From positions 1 to 64,000 of the forward strand of contig NZ_JBCGDC010000002.1 in NCBI RefSeq assembly GCF_042237075.1: a DNA stretch of 64,000 nucleotides. The letters run 5' to 3'. Source of the stretch: Polymorphospora lycopeni. Lineage in GTDB: Bacteria > Actinomycetota > Actinomycetes > Mycobacteriales > Micromonosporaceae. The notes beneath the pieces were generated by a model, which saw only the letters and a program-made list of their open reading frames with translations, was not told where the DNA came from and ran no database searches. Of the stretch, positions 63,720-64,000 are shown piece by piece. Position 1 is the stretch's first letter, and each line of letters opens with the position of its first letter. Both the position numbers and the translations under genes were made by a program.

Positions 63720-64000
63720 TCACTGGGCCTGTCCTTCCGTCGGTCGGGTGGTCTCGGCCCGGTTGAACAGGGCGAGCTGGGTCGGGGGGCCGACCTGCGG
63801 ATCGTCGTCGCCGACGCCGGAGAACGCGACCGTGTAGCCGTACCGGTCGGCGACCTCGGTCGCCCACCGGGTGAACTCGGCCCGGGTCCACTCGAACCGG
63901 TGGTCGGGATGCCGCGTCGCGCCCGGCGCCAGCCCCTCGTAGCGCACGTTGTATTCGACGTTCGGAGTCGTCACCACCACCGTCCCCGGCCGGGCGTGGC
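63720..64000 (-). CDS. hen1: Hen1 3'-terminal RNA 2'-O-methyltransferase, C-terminal end only
   Basis: The minus-strand frame enters from the window edge with ARPGTVVVTTPNVEYNVRYE, then HPDHRFEWTRAEFTRWATEVADRYGYTVAFSGVG and GPPTQLALFN, which are the conserved C-terminal features of Hen1 methyltransferases. The N-terminal half lies outside. An in-frame GTG at 63980 is internal. Gene order Hen1-Pnkp is the usual one. Confidence 0.9.
   Translation of the reverse strand, partial: HARPGTVVVTTPNVEYNVRYEGLAPGATRHPDHRFEWTRAEFTRWATEVADRYGYTVAFSGVGDDDPQVGPPTQLALFNRAETTRPTEGQAQ

Overview
This is a high-GC actinobacterial chromosome segment, most likely from the Micromonosporaceae (Micromonospora, Plantactinospora or Actinoplanes type). 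The grounds are very GC-rich codon use, frequent GTG starts, CrgA, DUF6458 and DUF4247 small membrane proteins, HspR/HAIR heat-shock control and a c-di-AMP riboswitch in front of an NlpC/P60 peptidase. In streptomycetes crgA and the 2-oxo acid dehydrogenase genes lie near oriC, so the window may too. No dnaA or origin is visible.

Layout. 1-2.6 kb: a truncated minus-strand gene (probable class E sortase) carrying fifteen 54-bp tandem repeats, then DUF881 and crgA. 2.7-17.3 kb: an EtfD-like membrane oxidoreductase and a FadE5-like acyl-CoA dehydrogenase share an almost identical palindromic operator (GTTACTGACSGGTAAC), which suggests one fatty-acid-oxidation regulon. Between them lie a cell-wall hydrolase cluster (two NlpC/P60 peptidases around an amidase), dcd, tRNA-Gly and a small accessory patch (colicin-immunity-like protein, HicA-like toxin and HTH partner), then a phosphoribosyltransferase, an RlpA-like protein and a SpoIIE-type phosphatase. 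17.3-27 kb: DUF6458 proteins, SixA, a hemolysin III protein, 5-oxoprolinase (pxpBCA), an NHL/thioredoxin protein and a huge disordered membrane protein. 27-31 kb: an E1alpha/E1beta/E2 2-oxo acid dehydrogenase operon. 31-38 kb: membrane proteins, an HTH/PIN toxin-antitoxin pair, and a Nudix regulator divergent from SPFH and NAD-kinase-like genes. 38-53 kb: a dynamin-like GTPase pair, dnaK-grpE-dnaJ-hspR, a KhtTU-like K+/H+ antiporter and clpB. 53-58 kb: a DUF4178-DUF2617-DUF4247-DUF350-membrane aminopropyltransferase operon. 58-64 kb: an SDR, a pyrE-like gene, an ArsR regulator, DedA and the Pnkp/Hen1 RNA-repair pair (Hen1 cut by the window edge).

How the genes work together. DnaK-GrpE-DnaJ and ClpB form one disaggregation machine, and HspR probably represses both loci through the HAIR operators seen upstream of each. 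EtfD would pass electrons from EtfBA, reduced by dehydrogenases such as FadE5, to the quinone pool. Pnkp and Hen1 form an RNA repair and protection complex. Cyclic di-AMP may touch both cell-wall hydrolysis (riboswitch) and potassium export (KhtT-type subunit).

A caution on assembly: the only ambiguous base (53361) is the edge of a perfect 133-bp inverted copy of the clpB 3' end. This looks like a fold-back contig end, so the sequence between clpB and the DUF4178 gene should not be trusted. Three related palindromic elements (10.9, 18.7 and 21.7 kb) form a dispersed repeat family in intergenic positions.
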